Source: JACKAQ01 sp965227145
GTDB taxonomy: Bacteria; Calditrichota; Calditrichia; RBG-13-44-9; J075
Length of the DNA: 64,000 nucleotides
Reading direction: 5' to 3'
Assembly (NCBI GenBank): GCA_965227145.1
Contig: OZ245730.1
Span: 1,178,001 to 1,242,000 of the forward strand
In this document: in pieces, positions 17,537 through 26,607 of the stretch
How positions within the stretch are numbered: position 1 is the stretch's first letter
Layout of the letters: every line of letters starts with the position of its first letter
The notes under the pieces: generated by a model
The model's database searches: none
What the model was told of the DNA's origin: nothing
The model's input: only the letters and a program-made list of their open reading frames with translations
Made by a program: the position numbers and the translations under genes

Positions 17537-19809
17537 GACAACTATTGAACCCATTATTTGCTCGCTCAGCCAACCGGTTGTTGCAGATGGCCATGATTGT
17601 GCTGATTTGCGGAACCGCAATTGTATCAACGGAAATCAACGCGCAGGTGCGCTCCGGTGTGGCGTTTTTGAAAATTTTACCCGGCGTTCGCAACCAGGGA
17701 TTTGCCGGCAGCTACTCCGGCGTTATCGACGAAATGCACTCGCTGGTTTCGAATCCCGGTGCAACCGGATTTTTGCGGGAGTGGCAGTGGTCCACTTCTT
17801 ACACCGAATGGATTGCCGATAGCTACAGCTTGTCGTGGATGTACGGACGGCAAATTGCCACGCCTTTTAGCCAAAAAAGCAAGTTTGCGCTCGGCATCCA
17901 TTATCAGGGTGTGCGGGAATTTAACAGCACCGGCGACCCGACACAGGCAATGGCTTCCGCCAGCGATGCGCTGTTTACGCTCAGCTTTGGCAATCCGCTG
18001 AGCGCCATTTCGCCAAACCTTGCTTTTGGGGCGAACCTCAAATATTACCGCAGCGATCTGGATGGCGTTGTCGCCGGATCGTGGATGACGGATTTGGGAT
18101 TGCTTTTCAAAACCAATCGATTCAAAACCCAAATCATGAATTTCGATTACGGCTATTTTTCCGCCGGATTTTCCGTGAACCAGTTGGGGCAACCCGTTAA
18201 TTTTATTGCAGTTGACACACCGTTGCCGCGAACGTTTCGCGGCGGTGTCGCGCTCAATATGGGTTCGCACGATGGCTTCCAACTGCACCTGAATACCGAT
18301 TACAATAAATATCGCGACGAAGTCAGCCACGTCAGCGTGGGTGCGGAACTGACCTGGAAATACCTGCTCGGCGTTCGTGGCGGCTACAATTTTAATGATA
18401 ATTTGCTCAGCAAACTCACGTTTGGATTGAGCTACCGGATCGGAAATGTCCCGCCGTTGGCTGGAAAAGGCAAAGCGCTGCGGCTCGATTTTGCGTATCT
18501 GGAAGGCAACGATTTTTTCTCTCCGCCGCTGCGGGGCGGAATCAACCAGTATCCGGTGTCACCGGAAAAATTTGATATCGGATCGACGGATCGAACAGAA
18601 TATGAGGTGTCCGATCCAATCAATTTAAAGTGGTCGGAATCGGTCGATCCCGATTTATACGATGACGTTCGCTATCTGCTGTTTTTGAGCCAAAATGATG
18701 AATCTGCGTTAGCTGATTTTGTAAGAAATGCCCGCGAAGATGCCGATCTCACCCTGCCCTTTTTGATCGATTCGACCCGGAACAACGGAAATTTTTTGGT
18801 GTGGGATGTGCCGGGAATTCGCGATAAATCCGGCAATATTCCATTCTCGTTGCAGCCGACGCCGGAGCATCAGCCGGGCGAATATTTCTGGACGGTTTTG
18901 GCTTACGATCGCGACCAGAATATTCGCTTTGCGGAATCGATCCGCAATTTCCTGATCAACGCGCCGGTCATTCCGCCGCCGCCCGATCCGGCATACGATT
19001 TGATGATTTCGCAACAGATTGCGTTCACGCCGTTGCGTCCGAAAGTGCTGTTCGAATTCAATAAATTCGGGTTGACCGAAACCTCGAAAAAACAACTGGA
19101 TATCCTCGGTGAAGCATTCGATTCGCCAGCGCTTTCCAACGTGTTTATCAAATTAGGCGGACACACCGACCAACGCGGCAGTCAAAAATACAACCAGAAA
19201 CTGTCGTTCGGTCGCGTCAACAGCGTTGCGGAATATTTGCAACAACAACATTTTATTTCCCAAAGCCGGATTTTCGCATACGGCTACGGCAAAAAATTTC
19301 CGCTGCAGGATGCAAATCTGCTCAGCGGCAAAGCCGAGATTGATGCTGCCCACACACTCAATCGCCGGGTGGATATTTATTTGCTGAAATCCGCAAATCG
19401 GGATACGACCAATCAGCCCATCGACAACGTTTCGCTGGTGCGGGCTGTGTTTCAGGGTGAGCCGGTGTACTATTCTCTAACCGTGCGAAACGCCGGTGCG
19501 GATACCGCCAAATCCGTAACCGTTTCCGGCGATATTCCAGAACTTGCAGAATTTGTTCCGGGCAGTTTCAGCACCACGATCACAGCTGTTTCCGATGAAA
19601 TTTCCGCCACAGAACTGCGCTGGCAATTCGCTGCCATCGCGCCGGGCGAAACGCTGGAAATCAAATATGCGCTGGTGGTGAACCGGCAACCGCCGACCAA
19701 TCCGTACCAATTGCTGCACGCCGTAACCGTGCAATCGACATTCGATATCGATACGGAAAACAACAATTCGGTGGAATCTATTTTTGTAATTCCGATTCTG
19801 CGGGAATAG
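17533..19809 (+). CDS. PorV-like outer-membrane barrel fused to OmpA and DUF11 domains
   Basis: 758 residues in several parts. A signal peptide ends near INAQ. Residues about 38-330 resemble the PorV/PorQ outer-membrane barrel family, with LPGVRNQGFAGSYSGVIDE and the SNPGATGF motif near the start. A linker with a fibronectin-like section follows (about 350-490). The OmpA peptidoglycan-binding domain is about 503-620, with GGHTDQRGS, NQKLSFGRVNSV and NRRVDIY. A C-terminal DUF11-like Ig domain is about 625-758. Family knowledge: PorV delivers cargo to the T9SS sortase at the outer membrane, while OmpA domains hold outer-membrane proteins to the cell wall. Start and upstream stop overlap (ATGA), so it is co-translated with the giant protein; inference: its dedicated outer-membrane partner. 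Confidence 0.85.
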   Translation: MRQLLNPLFARSANRLLQMAMIVLICGTAIVSTEINAQVRSGVAFLKILPGVRNQGFAGSYSGVIDEMHSLVSNPGATGFLREWQWSTSYTEWIADSYSLSWMYGRQIATPFSQKSKFALGIHYQGVREFNSTGDPTQAMASASDALFTLSFGNPLSAISPNLAFGANLKYYRSDLDGVVAGSWMTDLGLLFKTNRFKTQIMNFDYGYFSAGFSVNQLGQPVNFIAVDTPLPRTFRGGVALNMGSHDGFQLHLNTDYNKYRDEVSHVSVGAELTWKYLLGVRGGYNFNDNLLSKLTFGLSYRIGNVPPLAGKGKALRLDFAYLEGNDFFSPPLRGGINQYPVSPEKFDIGSTDRTEYEVSDPINLKWSESVDPDLYDDVRYLLFLSQNDESALADFVRNAREDADLTLPFLIDSTRNNGNFLVWDVPGIRDKSGNIPFSLQPTPEHQPGEYFWTVLAYDRDQNIRFAESIRNFLINAPVIPPPPDPAYDLMISQQIAFTPLRPKVLFEFNKFGLTETSKKQLDILGEAFDSPALSNVFIKLGGHTDQRGSQKYNQKLSFGRVNSVAEYLQQQHFISQSRIFAYGYGKKFPLQDANLLSGKAEIDAAHTLNRRVDIYLLKSANRDTTNQPIDNVSLVRAVFQGEPVYYSLTVRNAGADTAKSVTVSGDIPELAEFVPGSFSTTITAVSDEISATELRWQFAAIAPGETLEIKYALVVNRQPPTNPYQLLHAVTVQSTFDIDTENNNSVESIFVIPILRE

Positions 19810-19837
19810 CGTAAGTTTTTTAAAATCAATAGCTAAC

Positions 19838-19873
19838 AAAAGAGGGAATGACAGTTGCCATTCCCTCTTTTTT
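19838..19873 (+). terminator. intrinsic terminator after the PorV-OmpA gene
   Basis: AAAAGAGGGAATG (19838-19850) pairs with CATTCCCTCTTTT (19859-19871) and ends in T. The A-rich 5' arm lets it work on the opposite strand too, which suits the convergent gene that ends at 19917. Confidence 0.9.
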
Positions 19874-19916
19874 ATTGTCCTGTAACGACCTTTTTATTGT
19901 CAAAATGGATGGGTGA

Positions 19917-20348
19917 TCAGAAAAACAGCAGGTAATACACCATTCCGAAAAGCGAGATAATCGCCAGCACCAGCAAGTTGATGCGATAGCGATCGGATTT
20001 GCGGCGGCTGCGTTTCATATTCATCACAAAACCGTATGTGCCGAACACAAAGCCACCAACCTGCAGCAGAAAAATTGCCCGGGCCATTTCCATATCCCAG
20101 CCAATATTTTTATCCGCCACGGCGCCGTTGCGCTGTTCAAAAACAGTCACGTATTTTGGTTTCGCGAGATCGATAAACACCATCGCGCTCAGCAAAAAAA
20201 GCCAACCGATAATCGCAACAATCCGGATCGATTTGGACAACGTATCCGGTCCGCGCCTGCGGTTTTCGGGGCTCCCGCCGCGCCGTTCCCCGGTTCTGTC
20301 GCCCGACCGGCGGCGTTCCACATTTTCACTTAACCGATGATCACTCAT
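19917..20348 (-). CDS. small membrane protein of unknown function
   Basis: 143 residues from the ATG at 20348, which has AAGGTG five bases upstream; a GTG at 20354 is also in frame. The first 40 residues are very rich in Arg and polar residues (RRRSGDRTGERRGGSPENRRRG) and are probably cytoplasmic. Three hydrophobic segments follow: about 43-61, about 90-108 and about 123-143. A basic loop (MKRSRRKSDRYR) precedes the last one. I do not recognise a family. It lies downstream of the FG-GAP protein gene on the same strand (75 bases), so it may share its transcript. Confidence 0.7.
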   Translation of the reverse strand: MSDHRLSENVERRRSGDRTGERRGGSPENRRRGPDTLSKSIRIVAIIGWLFLLSAMVFIDLAKPKYVTVFEQRNGAVADKNIGWDMEMARAIFLLQVGGFVFGTYGFVMNMKRSRRKSDRYRINLLVLAIISLFGMVYYLLFF

Positions 20349-20423
20349 CGCCACACCTTTTTTAGTTGAACTTAACTAAACATACCATCGGCAAAACTGT
20401 CCAAAAGTTAAGTTCCGTCGGGT

Positions 20424-23081
20424 TTAGCGGAGCAACATCATCTTTTTTGCCGCAGAAAATGGACCGGCTGAAATGCGATAAAAATAGATGCCGCTGGCAA
20501 CCAATTCGCCGTTATCAGCGCGACTGTCCCATCGAACGGAATGAACTCCGGATTCGCGATACCCATTTTCCAGTGTGCGGATTTTTTGCCCGATTGCCGA
20601 ATAAATCGTGATGGTTACCGTTTCCGGTTCCGGCAGCGCAAAACGGATGCGGGTTTCGGGGTTGAACGGATTCGGGAAATTCGGGAAAATTTCGAACTGT
20701 TCCGGCAGCGTTGCGATCAATTGTAATTTTGCTTTTCGAATGTCCGGATTTGAAATGGTAAACACCGTATTTTCAGTGATTTGTCGCCGTTTTTCTGAGC
20801 CGTCGGGAATTATTTCCACCCACTCAAACGATTGGTTTTCCGGCAAATTTTTGAACGAAACGGACAGCGGAAAATGCGCTGTTTGCCATTCGATGTGCGG
20901 ATGTTCCGCAGATGTGGCAAATGTGTGATCGCTGAACCGGGCGTCGAACGCGCCGGTCGGCGGCTGCGGCGGCAGTGAAAAATCCTGTTGCCGGAACGCT
21001 GGCGGCAGCGCAAAATAGAGGATCTGTACGCCGTTTGCAGCGTCGCGAATCTCAATTTGCGGCACATTCGCAAACGATTTTTGGCGCGCGTTTGCCCGTA
21101 ATTTTGGCGCGGTATTCGCAGTGCTGTTGAAGTCCAAATGAATAGCGCCGTTGCCCGAGGCTTTGATCCAGTAACCTTCGCCCTGCCGGATGGTATCCGC
21201 AAAAACATAGCCGTTGCGATAGCGTTGCAGCGTTCCCGGAACGATAATATTTGACGGATCGCTCACATTCGCCAACGGCACATCGCCGGAAATGCCGGCA
21301 ATCAGGTTCCAGCCGCTGTTCAAATGGATGGTCGCAGCGGTTGCCGGTTTGCCGTAAATCGTCACATCCGCGCCGGATTGGCTGTGCAGCCAATACCCGC
21401 GATAATTTTCCATCCGGTTTTGGGCGCGATATGTTGCATCAAAATCATACAGGGAAAACGGTGTTGCGCTGCGATAGCTCATCCAAAATGTGGTGTTTTC
21501 GCGCTGCAGCGGCAGCCCGATGAGGTTCCAGCCCGTTTCCAGCGATTGCAAAAATGCGCCCGCAACGGGATAGCTGCGCTGCAAATATTGGTTGACCGGC
21601 GGGTTTGGCAACGTCTCGGTAAGTCCGTCCGGCCAGACAATTTTTAGCGAATCGAGCGCAAAACTGCCCAGCCCGATATGCGCCGCCAACTGGTTTCCTG
21701 CACCGTGGCTGGAGCCGGATTTCACTTCGTGCATCAGCACTTCGCCGTTGCTCAAATAGGCATAAACCCGGCTGCCGATGGCATCGCGATTCACCGGTCC
21801 GCCACCGGTCAACTCAACGGAAATCCAGTGGTTCCCGCTTCCGGCGATGTGCTCGTTTTCATACAAAATATAGCCGTTATCGTGATTGCCAACGACTACA
21901 TCCAGCCAACCGTCGCGATTGAAATCGGCATATGCCGTGCCCATCGTTGCCAGTGGGTCGTTCAGTCCGCTGATGCTGGAAATATCCGCAAAACTGCCGT
22001 TTTGCTGGTTGGCGTAAACGATGCACCGGACAACACTTAGCACATTTGTATTTCCGGCTGCGAGGAAAATATCTTTCCAGCAATCGTTGTCGTAATCGAA
22101 GAAAAATGTGCCCCAGGAAATGACGTTGTTGGTTACGCCTGCGGGAACAGAAACATCGGTAAAAACGGTGCTGCCCTGGCTGGTTTGGTTTTGCAGCATC
22201 ACCGGCGGACCAATATTCGAAAAATACAAATCGAGATCGAGATCGTTATCGTAATCGCCGACAGCCAGCCCCATTCCGAACAGCGCGATATTCGCACCGC
22301 TTTCCTCGGATACATCCGTGAATTGCCAGTGATGGCGTCCGGGACCGTCGTTTCGCCACAGCTGGTTGCCAATCGGGTTGATATATTTATCGTTCACGAG
22401 GTAAATATCGAGATCGCCATCGTTGTCGTAATCCAGAAAACTGGCGACAAATCCGGCGCCCGTCAAATTGTCGATGCCCAGCGCATCGCTGATATCCGAA
22501 AACGTGCCGTTGCCATTGTTGCGATACAGCCGATCCTGATTTCCGGCAAACGGAAAACCGGTTTGGCAGGTGTCGCAAGCCCAGTTGCTCACATACAAAT
22601 CGGGAAAACCATCGCCGTCAAAATCGCCCCACGCGGCGGTTTCGCCCTTACCGTTATCGCCAACGCCGGCGGCGGTTGTAACATCGGTAAATCCGCTGCC
22701 GCCATTGTTGCGGAACAAGGTATTTTGCCCGAGTGCCAGCACATACAAATCCGGCCAGCCATCGTTATTGTAATCACCGAATACTGCGCCGCCGCTTTTG
22801 GCATTCGCGAGCGTAACCTGTCCGTTCAGCGGCGAAACACTGAATGTGCCGTTGCCGTTGTTGCGATATAATGTGTTTTGACCAATCGTGCTGGTGACGT
22901 ATAAATCCAACCAGCCGTCTCGATCGTAATCACTCCAGGCTTGCCCGGTTGTGTAATATTGGGGAATTTTGCTGTGCGTCGCGTTTATACCGGTTCGGGA
23001 ATTGGCGTTGGAAAAATAAGATTGCGCATCAGAAATCGAACCGAAACAAACCAGAAAAATCAGAACGATTCTCAACCACAT
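20424..23081 (-). CDS. secreted FG-GAP/ASPIC protein with T9SS-type sorting domain
   Basis: 885 residues. A signal peptide ends around SDAQ. About six to seven FG-GAP/VCBS repeats (25-420) each carry a calcium-type loop such as DYDRDGWLDLY, DYNNDGWPDLY, DFDGDGFPDLY or DYDNDGDLDIY, and would fold as a beta-propeller. An ASPIC/UnbV domain follows (about 425-500, GGGPVNRDAIGSRVYAY). A central region of about 290 residues has no assignment. The C-terminal 90 residues form a type A T9SS sorting domain (FPNFPNPFNPETRIRFALPE through GIYFYRIS). Such proteins are exported and attached to the cell surface; ligand unknown. It is divergently transcribed from the glycosyltransferase at 23347. Confidence 0.93.
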   Translation of the reverse strand: MWLRIVLIFLVCFGSISDAQSYFSNANSRTGINATHSKIPQYYTTGQAWSDYDRDGWLDLYVTSTIGQNTLYRNNGNGTFSVSPLNGQVTLANAKSGGAVFGDYNNDGWPDLYVLALGQNTLFRNNGGSGFTDVTTAAGVGDNGKGETAAWGDFDGDGFPDLYVSNWACDTCQTGFPFAGNQDRLYRNNGNGTFSDISDALGIDNLTGAGFVASFLDYDNDGDLDIYLVNDKYINPIGNQLWRNDGPGRHHWQFTDVSEESGANIALFGMGLAVGDYDNDLDLDLYFSNIGPPVMLQNQTSQGSTVFTDVSVPAGVTNNVISWGTFFFDYDNDCWKDIFLAAGNTNVLSVVRCIVYANQQNGSFADISSISGLNDPLATMGTAYADFNRDGWLDVVVGNHDNGYILYENEHIAGSGNHWISVELTGGGPVNRDAIGSRVYAYLSNGEVLMHEVKSGSSHGAGNQLAAHIGLGSFALDSLKIVWPDGLTETLPNPPVNQYLQRSYPVAGAFLQSLETGWNLIGLPLQRENTTFWMSYRSATPFSLYDFDATYRAQNRMENYRGYWLHSQSGADVTIYGKPATAATIHLNSGWNLIAGISGDVPLANVSDPSNIIVPGTLQRYRNGYVFADTIRQGEGYWIKASGNGAIHLDFNSTANTAPKLRANARQKSFANVPQIEIRDAANGVQILYFALPPAFRQQDFSLPPQPPTGAFDARFSDHTFATSAEHPHIEWQTAHFPLSVSFKNLPENQSFEWVEIIPDGSEKRRQITENTVFTISNPDIRKAKLQLIATLPEQFEIFPNFPNPFNPETRIRFALPEPETVTITIYSAIGQKIRTLENGYRESGVHSVRWDSRADNGELVASGIYFYRISAGPFSAAKKMMLLR

Positions 23082-23346
23082 AATCTACTCGCTGTATGTT
23101 GAAAGGGAATTTTAATGTTGCAGAAGTTACCCTATTTCGATGATTCTGAAAAGATTTTTTGTGTGCGATAAACATTTTTATGGTTAAAGTTACCCTAACC
23201 GTTTTCGCCAAATTATTGAAAATTTCGGTTTTGAAATGGGCGATTTTTGGTTATCATACATCCCACCTCAAAATGACACTGGGGTTGTTAATCCACAAAT
23301 ATTTCAGATCCGGGTTCGGTATTTTCCGAACAATCATCAAAAAACA

Positions 23347-24504
23347 ATGGGATTTATGCAGAACGAGCAATCGAACAAAAAAATAAAAGTCGCTCACGTA
23401 ATGAATACGATTGGCGGCGGTGGAAAAGAACTCGGGATTTTGAAACTGATCCGCCATATGGACACCTCGCAGTTTCAAAATGAACTGGTAATTTTGAATA
23501 AAATTTACGAAAACCAGGTGCCGGATCTCGATCGATTTAATATTGTAGATTTGCAAATCCCCGCCGGAAATCACCCCGGAACACCGTTTAAACTTGCCAA
23601 ATTATTCCGCGAAAAACAGTATGATATCATCCACACCAGATCCTGGGGCGCGTTGGTTGAAGGCATTTTGGGCGCGAAAATTGCAAGATCGCCGGTGATT
23701 ATTCATGGCGAGCACGGCACTTTTCCGGAAAAATTTCCGCATTCGTTGATACAGCGCATCTTCTGGGATCGCGCGGATTGTATACTGTCTGTATCCGATG
23801 TTCTGGGCAAAAAATTATCCGCAGTTACCGGCTTCGACAATCGAAAAGTGCAGGTCATCCTCAATGGCGTGGATGAGAATTTGTTCTTTCCGGATACCGG
23901 TTTGCGCGCCGAATTTCGCCGCCGGTTTGGTTTTGGGGAATCTGATTTTATCGTGGGTGCGGTTGGGCGATTCAATCCCGTGAAAAATTTTCCCATGATG
24001 ATAAAAGGTGTGCAGCCACTGGTTCAAACCAATGATATTGTTGAACTTGCGCACGTTGGCGGCGGCAATATGTCCGAGAAAATCGGAAAGGAATTGCAAA
24101 CGCTTTCCGAATCGTTGGACGTTACCAAACATGTTCATTTTCTGGGATTTCAAAAAGAAGTGAATCTGATGTATAACGGTTTCGATGTGTTTACATTGAC
24201 CTCTTTCAGCGAAGGGTGCTCCAACGTTATTCAGGAAGCGATGTTCGCCGGGAAACCGGTTGTGGCGACCGCCGTTGGCGGAAATGTGGAATTGGTGATC
24301 GACGGAAAAACCGGGTTTTTGGTGGAAAGTAACCATCATCAACAATGGGCAGATGCGATTCGAAAGCTGCGCAACAATCCGGATCTGCTGCGCGAAATGG
24401 GCGAAAATTCCCGCAGATTTGCACAGGAAAATTTTTCGTTGAAAAAAATGGTGAGTTCGTACCAACAGCTCTACCGGAAGATGCTGGAAACGAAACAGGG
24501 TTAA
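23347..24504 (+). CDS. GT4-type glycosyltransferase
   Basis: About 385 residues from the ATG at 23347. The frame is open from 23236, but the extra residues do not resemble the family, and neither start has a clear ribosome site. It has the GT-B fold of family 4: N-terminal VAHVMNTIGGGGKELGIL and the donor-binding C-terminal half with GRFNPVKNF and EGCSNVIQEAMFAGKPVVATAVGGNVELV (the ExxxxxxxE-type segment that contacts the nucleotide sugar). It should transfer a sugar from an activated donor to a glycan acceptor at the cytoplasmic face. The CapA-like gene follows after 91 bases. The specific sugar cannot be predicted. Confidence 0.88.
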   Translation: MGFMQNEQSNKKIKVAHVMNTIGGGGKELGILKLIRHMDTSQFQNELVILNKIYENQVPDLDRFNIVDLQIPAGNHPGTPFKLAKLFREKQYDIIHTRSWGALVEGILGAKIARSPVIIHGEHGTFPEKFPHSLIQRIFWDRADCILSVSDVLGKKLSAVTGFDNRKVQVILNGVDENLFFPDTGLRAEFRRRFGFGESDFIVGAVGRFNPVKNFPMMIKGVQPLVQTNDIVELAHVGGGNMSEKIGKELQTLSESLDVTKHVHFLGFQKEVNLMYNGFDVFTLTSFSEGCSNVIQEAMFAGKPVVATAVGGNVELVIDGKTGFLVESNHHQQWADAIRKLRNNPDLLREMGENSRRFAQENFSLKKMVSSYQQLYRKMLETKQG

Positions 24505-24595
24505 GGGAAAAATGGATGTGTGGGGATAAACAAACGTTGGGCAGGATAGAGATTTCTGTCCGGAACGATTGATTTAACCCAACCAAAAGGGTGAC

Positions 24596-25699
24596 ATGGG
24601 AGCAAATTTTAAAATTGCCCTGATGGGCGATGCCATGCTCGACAGGGACGTTCAAACGCATTTTTTTAGCAATCCCGGCGATTTTCATTTTACGGAAATC
24701 AATGCGATATTGGCAGATTACGACCTGCGATTTCTGAATCTGGAAAATCCGTTGGCTGTAAACGGCTCGCCACATCCGCAACAACAGCCGCGCGTAACAT
24801 TCCGCAGCCATCCGAAAACAGTGCAAATACTGCAAAATTTGAACATCGATGCGGTTACATTAGCCAATAATCATATCCTCGATCACGGTCCGGACGCACT
24901 GGCGGAAACGCTGGAAATTCTGGACAGGGTGAATATTCGCCACGTTGGCGCAGGGCGCGACTTTGCGGAAGCCAACGCACCGTTGAAAATAGAAACCAAT
25001 GGCGTAAAAATCGCAATTTTGGGCTATACGTTAATTTATTCGCTCAGTTCGAATATCGCCAAATCCAATCGCCCCGGACTTTCCGATCACCGGATTGAAA
25101 GCATTTTATCGCAGATTCGACAGCTAAAATCGGAAGGTTACATTGTGCTGGTTACGGTGCATTGGGGCATCAAATATGGATTTTTTCCGGTGCCGTACAA
25201 ACAGCGGCAGGCGCGGGAAATGATCGACGCCGGTGCATCGCTGATTATCGGGCACGGCCCGCATTATCCCAATGGCATCGAAAATTACAATGACGGACAA
25301 ATTATTTACAGCCTCGGCAATTTCATTTTTGATGAACCCTATTTTTACGCCAACCGCAGTTTTATTTACGGGGTGGAAATTGACGAAAACGGGAAGATTT
25401 TACATACAGAAATGTATCCGTACCGCATTTCAAATCAGGTGCCGCAGATGATGCACGGCCGTGAAAAACAATGGTTGGAGGATCGCATTTGCGTTCTCAG
25501 CAAATTATATCAGCAAAAAGATGCGGCGTTCTGGCAAGGCGTCAGCGATCGCTGGTTTCGCGAATTGCTGTATCGCAGCCGCTTTATGCGCTCCCTCAAA
25601 TTTCTAAAATTACCGCCGAAAGAATTTTTCCTGAAGGAAGTCAGTTATTCAAATTATGCCAAATATGTGTTGGCAAAAGTTAAATCTTATGTTCTATAA
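24596..25699 (+). CDS. CapA-family (PGA_cap) metallophosphatase-like protein
   Basis: 367 residues; the ATG is preceded by AAGGGTG. Family motifs in order: GDAMLDRD (10-17), NLENPL, ANNHILDHG, and GHGPHYPNGIENYNDGQIIYSLGNFIFDE. These match the calcineurin-like CapA fold, in which Asp and His residues bind metal. Relatives take part in poly-gamma-glutamate capsule synthesis but are also common in polysaccharide loci with unknown substrate. No signal peptide or membrane helix is visible. It sits between a glycosyltransferase and a GIY-YIG gene upstream of the main polysaccharide locus, so a surface polymer role is likely. Confidence 0.88.
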   Translation: MGANFKIALMGDAMLDRDVQTHFFSNPGDFHFTEINAILADYDLRFLNLENPLAVNGSPHPQQQPRVTFRSHPKTVQILQNLNIDAVTLANNHILDHGPDALAETLEILDRVNIRHVGAGRDFAEANAPLKIETNGVKIAILGYTLIYSLSSNIAKSNRPGLSDHRIESILSQIRQLKSEGYIVLVTVHWGIKYGFFPVPYKQRQAREMIDAGASLIIGHGPHYPNGIENYNDGQIIYSLGNFIFDEPYFYANRSFIYGVEIDENGKILHTEMYPYRISNQVPQMMHGREKQWLEDRICVLSKLYQQKDAAFWQGVSDRWFRELLYRSRFMRSLKFLKLPPKEFFLKEVSYSNYAKYVLAKVKSYVL

Positions 25700-25972
25700 A
25701 TGGCGTTTTTTCTGATGAATTTATGGTATGTTTATATCGTTCGCTGTGCTGATGATACGCTATATGCCGGAATAGCAAAGGATGTGGATCGCCGCATTAA
25801 CGAACACAACTCTGACAACCGTTTGGGTGCGAAATACACCAAATCCCGCCGTCCGGTTCAGTTGGTTTATACCGAATCCTGCACAAGCCGCTCCGAAGCC
25901 ACACGCCGGGAAGCTGAAATCAAAAAGATGCGCAAATCCCGCAAAGAAAAGCTGTTTCAGACTGCCGGTTGA
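25700..25972 (+). CDS. GIY-YIG domain protein (YhbQ/UPF0213-like)
   Basis: 90 residues, essentially only a GIY-YIG nuclease domain. The opening WYVYIVRCADDTLYAGIAKDVDRRINEHN carries the two short motifs (YVY...YAG) and the conserved Arg; the Glu is in SRSEATRREAEIKK. The ATG at 25700 directly follows the stop of the CapA-like gene; an ATG at 25715 in the same frame fits the family N-terminus equally well and neither has a clear ribosome site. Function of this stand-alone family is poorly known; relatives in E. coli act on DNA. Confidence 0.88.
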   Translation: MAFFLMNLWYVYIVRCADDTLYAGIAKDVDRRINEHNSDNRLGAKYTKSRRPVQLVYTESCTSRSEATRREAEIKKMRKSRKEKLFQTAG

Positions 25973-26090
25973 ACAACCGGATTTTTCGGAAAATCCCCCG
26001 ATTTTTTCATAAAACCTTTTCTTGAGTTGGTAAATTAGCCTGAATCTCTTAAATTGCGGGGTATATTATAAATGGAGGACGCGTTTAGCG

Positions 26091-26606
26091 ATGGCAATAA
26101 AAAATTCTTACACTTACGAAGATATTATTCGATGCGGACACGGCAAATTGTTTGGCCCGGAAGACGCCCGATTACCACTGCCAAACATGTTAATGTTTGA
26201 TCGCATCACGAATATCAATGCCGATGGCGGCGAATATGGCAAAGGCGAAATCATCGCTGAGCTGGATGTAAAACCTGATCTGTGGTTTTTCGACTGTCAT
26301 TTTGAAGGCGATCCGGTGATGCCCGGTTGTTTGGGTTTAGACGCACTTTGGCAACTGGTTGGATTTTTTCTGGTTTGGAGCGGTCACATCGGGAAAGGGC
26401 GTGCACTCGGTGTCGGCGAGGTTAAATTTCGCGGGCAAGTGTTGCCGACAGCCAAAAAAGTGACCTATCATTTGAATATTAAAAGGGTGATGGCATCCAA
26501 ATTAATTCTTGGCATCGCCGATGGCACAGTAAGTGTCGATGACCGGCAAATTTATTCTGCCACTGGGCTGCGCGTCGGATTATTCACTTCAACAGAGGAT
26601 TTTTAA
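26091..26606 (+). CDS. fabA: 3-hydroxydecanoyl-ACP dehydratase/isomerase
   Basis: 171 residues, the usual FabA length. The enzyme dehydrates 3-hydroxydecanoyl-ACP and isomerises trans-2 to cis-3 decenoyl-ACP, the branch point to unsaturated fatty acids. The active-site pair His70 (FDCHFEGDPVMPG) and Asp84 (GLDALWQ) falls at the same numbers as in E. coli FabA. The Asp distinguishes FabA from FabZ, which has Glu. A ribosome site GGAGGACG precedes the ATG. fabB starts two bases after its stop, so the two are co-translated and form the classical anaerobic unsaturated fatty acid pathway. Confidence 0.95.
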   Translation: MAIKNSYTYEDIIRCGHGKLFGPEDARLPLPNMLMFDRITNINADGGEYGKGEIIAELDVKPDLWFFDCHFEGDPVMPGCLGLDALWQLVGFFLVWSGHIGKGRALGVGEVKFRGQVLPTAKKVTYHLNIKRVMASKLILGIADGTVSVDDRQIYSATGLRVGLFTSTEDF

Positions 26607-26607
26607 T

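Noticed and set aside
22185..22871. 228-codon plus-strand frame opposite the FG-GAP gene
   Set aside because: Its repetitive Ile/Val/Ala content mirrors the calcium-loop repeats of the minus-strand FG-GAP protein; it lacks any domain or ribosome site.
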